Positions 60,530 through 64,000 of a stretch of 64,000 nucleotides of DNA are shown piece by piece (position 1 is the stretch's first letter; each line of letters opens with the position of its first letter). The translations under genes and the position numbers were made by a program. Below the pieces are notes generated by a model. That model was not told where the DNA came from and ran no database searches. It saw nothing but the letters and a program-made list of their open reading frames with translations. The DNA comes from Hirudinaria manillensis (Eukaryota > Annelida > Clitellata > Hirudinida > Hirudinidae): contig CM067528.1 of the NCBI GenBank assembly GCA_034509925.1, forward strand, positions 1,270,501 through 1,334,500, written 5' to 3'.

Positions 60530-63500
60530 GTCACCTCCAAGTGCTTCATGAGAACGGCCACCACCACGTTGACCAGGACGAACTGCGCCATGAGGACGAA
60601 GACGACGAAGAAGATGGGTGCTATGATGATGTTGACGCAGCAGTTGGTCAGGCAGTCGTCGGAGGAATCGCAGTCGTCCCTTAAGGTGTCCTGATGATGA
60701 TGACGACGACGACGATGGTGATGGTGGTTGTATGGTTGTGATGATGACTAGGATGATTATGGTAACTATCGTTAGCAAGTCCAAATTAATTGCCCGATTA
60801 ACTTGTTCATCGTTAATTTTACTATTCACGATCTAATCAAAAGCTATCTTCAATGGCACAGGTCATCCAAAAGGTCATCCAAAAGGTCATTCGAAAGGTC
60901 ATTCGAAAGGTCACCTTCATGATGCCATTCCAGTTATCCCCGGTGGCTATCCTGAACAGCGTTAGGAAGGCCATGCCGAAGTTCTTGAAGTGGGCGTGCT
61001 TGCTCAAGCCCTCGCAGGGGTGAATGTCCGAGCACTCTGTTGTCAATGGCAACGCTATGAATGATCTTGATTGGCTGATGCTTATTTATAACTTAGGATT
61101 CTAGTTAGGACACTAAATAAATTAACAATTACTTTTATTTTATTTATATTATTTATTAGAAATATATTCTTAATTCCACCGACCAACTCTTCCAAACAGT
61201 TCCACTCCAAGAGCGGCAAAAATGAAGAAAAGTAAAAAGAAGAGCAGTCCCAGATTTGCCACTTCGGGCAGGGCTTGGACCACGGTGTCCAACAGGGCTC
61301 TCACGGATTTGGCCATTTTCAGAAGTTTCAAAACTGGATTTTTGGATTTTCAATTTATTTCGATTTAATATTGTTAGTCTCACCATTTAAAATCAATCGG
61401 TCTTTAACGTTTAATAATACTTTCAACACAGAAATCTTTAAATATAATAATTAAAAATTAATTAATTAATTAAATATAATATTAAAAGTATATTTTAAAC
61501 TATCTTCAAAGCCACACTAAAATCTCAATATCGAGGTCATCATATTTGCATATTAATGAGAAAGACCCGTTAGTGCCCACCTCTGGCAATTCTCAGTACT
61601 CTCATGACCCTTATGATGGTCGGGTTGATGGGAATGATTCCACTCTTCATTTCCTCGAAGACTATTCCAGTCACTGACATGACGATGATGCACACGTCGA
61701 GCTGATTCCACCTGGAAAGAGGTTTAAAAGTGAACTTCTGCCTATGAATTTTAATATAATATAATACGATATAATAATTAATTTTTATTCAAATAATTAC
61801 GATCAATATTCATTAATAGGAGATGACCTACCTATCAGACAAGTATCTGAGGAGACCGAGGGAGATGATTTTCACCGTTGCTTCCAGGACGAAGATGGAA
61901 GTGAAGAAGAAATTGAATATCTTCAGTGCTTGCTGTAGCTCCTTGTTGATTATTATTATTATTAATGAGTTTATATAAGCTCTCAATAAATATTTATGAG
62001 CTTCTATGAGCCCCAAATAAATATTTATGAGCACGCAAGAGCTCCGAATAAATATCAATGTTCAGCAGTTACTAGTTGCATTTATCTTCTCATTATAATA
62101 GCATATTTTTTCAACCAATAACATCCATTACTTGACAATTAAAAAGAATATTGATAAGCAAATAATCGAACTTAAAATCCTGAGCGATAAGAGAGCTTAT
62201 CTCGCCCCTTGGAAATTCCAAAGTGAATAAAAAAAAACTATTTATTTTCAATTTAAACAGAAAAAAATAACAACGACGACGAACAGCGGGCATCATGTGA
62301 AACTCCAGTGCCATGGAGATGACATTGAGACCAATGACCCCGGCTATGGCAAGGTCAAAGTACTTGCTGGTCACGATTGAGTGTAATGACATCCTACACT
62401 TGGAATAGTTGGTCCAATAGGGAATCTCGCACTGCTCTGTAAATGAAATTGACCTAATTAAATATTCATCCAATTACAGTCGAGGTGGGCCGTCGTTAAC
62501 GGGGTCATAGATCATCGTAATCACTTCTGCGCCTCCTTAGGACCCTCTCTGCCCTCTTTTTCAGGCGTCTCATTCGCTCTTCTTGCTCCTGGCTCTCTCG
62601 ACATTTGTGGAAATTCTCCACGACCACGCCCACGAACATGTTGAGGACAAAAAAGGCAACCAATAGCAGGAAGGATATGAAGTAGACGAGACGCCATTCG
62701 TTGTGGTTAACTCTAGGCTGACGGTTAAATTCAAATTTTAAATTTATGGAAGAATGAAGCTTGCTTTTTAAAAATGTTTACTATGACGATATTGAATTAC
62801 AATTGGAACTATTCAGTTGCTAAGAAATAATGACAATAAAAAGGAATATTATTGCTGACATTAACTTTTTGGCAGTCCTTTAATAAATATTTGCATAATT
62901 TATGTGATTAATTAATTAGCATTTTTCAACCTGCTTGTCAACTCCGACAGCATCCAATCCTGTGTACATGATGTTTACCCATCCGTCCTTTGATGCCAAC
63001 ACGAACAACGACATGAGAGCCTGGCCAGAAATGTTTGAATAATTTATTGGTTTTAAATATTCATGTTTTTTATATAATTACACTTAATTGTAGAATTAGG
63101 TTTCGACAAACAAGCCAAAAATTCAGTAAAAAAAATAAAGGAAATTTATTTCTTATTCGGGTCACGTTATGACCTAGGTCAACAACTCAAGCCAATCAAA
63201 AGAGCTCCTTTACTGACCTGTCCCAGATTATCAAAGTTATATTTCCTGTTCACCCATCTGTAAGGAGGGCCTTTGTTGAGACAATCGGTTTTGTTGGTAA
63301 CAGCAGTGACGTCACCACCCTCGCAATGGTACAACATGCCCTTGAACAGCTGCCATCACAAACAATTCCAACCGTTTAGAATTTATTTGGCGCTTATTTT
63401 TGCCCAGAAAGGCATTTTTAATTTAAAAAAGAAAATACTTCAAAATAAAAACCATTGATACCTGAACGCCTAAGATTCCAAATATGATGAAGAAGGTGCA

Positions 63501-63970
63501 GCAAATAAGAACGATGTTTCCTATTGGTCTGAGAGAAGATAACAACGTCTGAACGACCAGCTTCAGACCAGGGGCTCTACTGATCACCCTTTATTAATTA
63601 TTCATGACTTTATTAATAAACACGATTTAGTTAGTTAGTTTATTCACGATATTATTATATTGCTGATAGTGATCACATGATTTCATAATAACCAATCAAA
63701 TTCAACATTAGGTCATTGTAAATCAAAATATTAATGAAAAGTTAAATTACATAAGACCGCCCCCTAGATCACTACAGCCAATCACCTGAGAGGTCTCAGA
63801 GTCCTGAGTAGTCTGAACACCCTGAGGATGCCGAAGATCTTTGGACTGTGAGCAGCAGTCAGAGATATGATGATATCGGTGAGAGAGATGAACATGAGAC
63901 AGGCGTCCATGATGTTCCAACCACTCCTCAAATAGCTGTTCACGCCCATGACCACGCCCTGAGCTATTAT
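58779..63970 (-). CDS. CACNA1G: T-type voltage-gated calcium channel alpha-1 subunit, 3' part
   Basis: Low-voltage-activated Ca2+ channel (CaV3), C-terminal 792 aa; the 5' part lies beyond the right edge. Exons: 63786-63970, 63462-63588, 63218-63349, 62931-63020, 62525-62717, 62285-62436, 61832-61941, 61581-61711, 61184-61333, 60915-61036, 60535-60690, 60331-60444, 59875-60106, 59304-59588, 58779-58978; phases agree throughout. Domain III: S4 [14 protein letters not shown]-loop with SKDGW (filter Asp), S6 [20 protein letters not shown]. Domain IV: S1 from [21 protein letters not shown]4 [17 protein letters not shown]5 [21 protein letters not shown]-loop TGDNWNG (filter Asp), S6 [20 protein letters not shown]. 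The two Asp filters are the DD of the T-type EEDD signature. The cytoplasmic tail is about 250 aa, shorter than in vertebrates. The 62285 donor is the weakest call. One T-type gene is usual in invertebrates, so the CACNA1G symbol stands for CACNA1G/H/I. Confidence 0.92.
60458..60534. repeat. (CAT)n/(CGT) trinucleotide tract in channel intron
   Basis: About 25 CAT units with scattered CGT, starting right at the donor of exon 60535-60690. It is translated as poly-His or poly-Asp in spurious frames. Confidence 0.85.
60856..60915. repeat. 14-bp tandem repeat running into a channel donor site
   Basis: Four to five copies of AAAGGTCATTCG(A/G)-type units with two variants (AAAAGGTCATCC). The last unit carries the donor (ATCATGAAG|GTGACC) of the channel exon 60915-61036. 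Confidence 0.8.
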
Positions 63971-64000
63971 CTGCTCATGAATATTTAACTTTTGTGTTTA

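Noticed and set aside
60425..60829. Minus-strand frame with a long poly-Asp run
   Set aside because: Poly-Asp is the (CAT)n/(GAT)n intron; the real channel exon in this stretch uses another frame at 60535-60690.

Overview
This window is nuclear DNA from an invertebrate animal. Genes are split into many exons with GT-AG introns, intergenic DNA is AT-rich, and trinucleotide tracts such as (ATT)n and (CAT)n are everywhere. There are no operons, ribosome binding sites, CRISPR arrays, rRNA genes or complete tRNA genes. The protein families (T-type calcium channel, NTE-type phospholipase, hormone-sensitive lipase, PEX12, CDKL kinase, ZnT transporter) mark it as metazoan. The channel's cysteine-rich domain IV loop looks protostome or arthropod-like to me, but the species cannot be fixed from sequence alone.

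Layout. 1-8.3 kb: the 5' part of a ZnT (SLC30A) zinc transporter on the minus strand, two exons in a repeat-rich stretch. 10.9-19.2 kb: a complete eight-exon CDKL2-like protein kinase on the plus strand. 21.9-23.2 kb: an unrecognised, probably myristoylated acidic protein on the minus strand. 24.3-26.1 kb: a two-exon, 12-finger C2H2 zinc finger protein on the plus strand. 27.7-42.3 kb: a PNPLA6/7 (neuropathy target esterase, Drosophila swiss cheese) gene of at least 35 exons on the minus strand; every junction was resolved by reading frame and homology, including one GC-AG intron. 43.9-48.2 kb: a ten-exon hormone-sensitive lipase (LIPE) on the minus strand. 48.9-50.3 kb: a three-exon TSSK/CAMK-like kinase on the plus strand, head to head with LIPE. 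52.7-53.5 kb: a small secreted precursor with a predicted amidated peptide WGDNAISAW and a clear TATA box, on the plus strand. 54.8-57.2 kb: PEX12 on the minus strand. 58.8-64 kb: the 3' part (domain III S3 through the C-terminus) of a T-type voltage-gated calcium channel on the minus strand, continuing off the right edge.

Functionally the genes are mostly independent. The one thematic pair is PNPLA6/7 next to LIPE, two lipid hydrolases in tandem on one strand. The most interesting candidates are the single-copy W(X7)W-amide prohormone, the NTE gene's GC-AG intron, the kinase with HGD in place of HRD, the recurring retroposon-like tail ending in (ATT)n, and tandem repeats abutting splice sites. 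Exon coordinates come from manual reading of splice signals and frames. Starts of ZnT and PNPLA6/7 and one junction each in PEX12 and the unknown gene remain uncertain.
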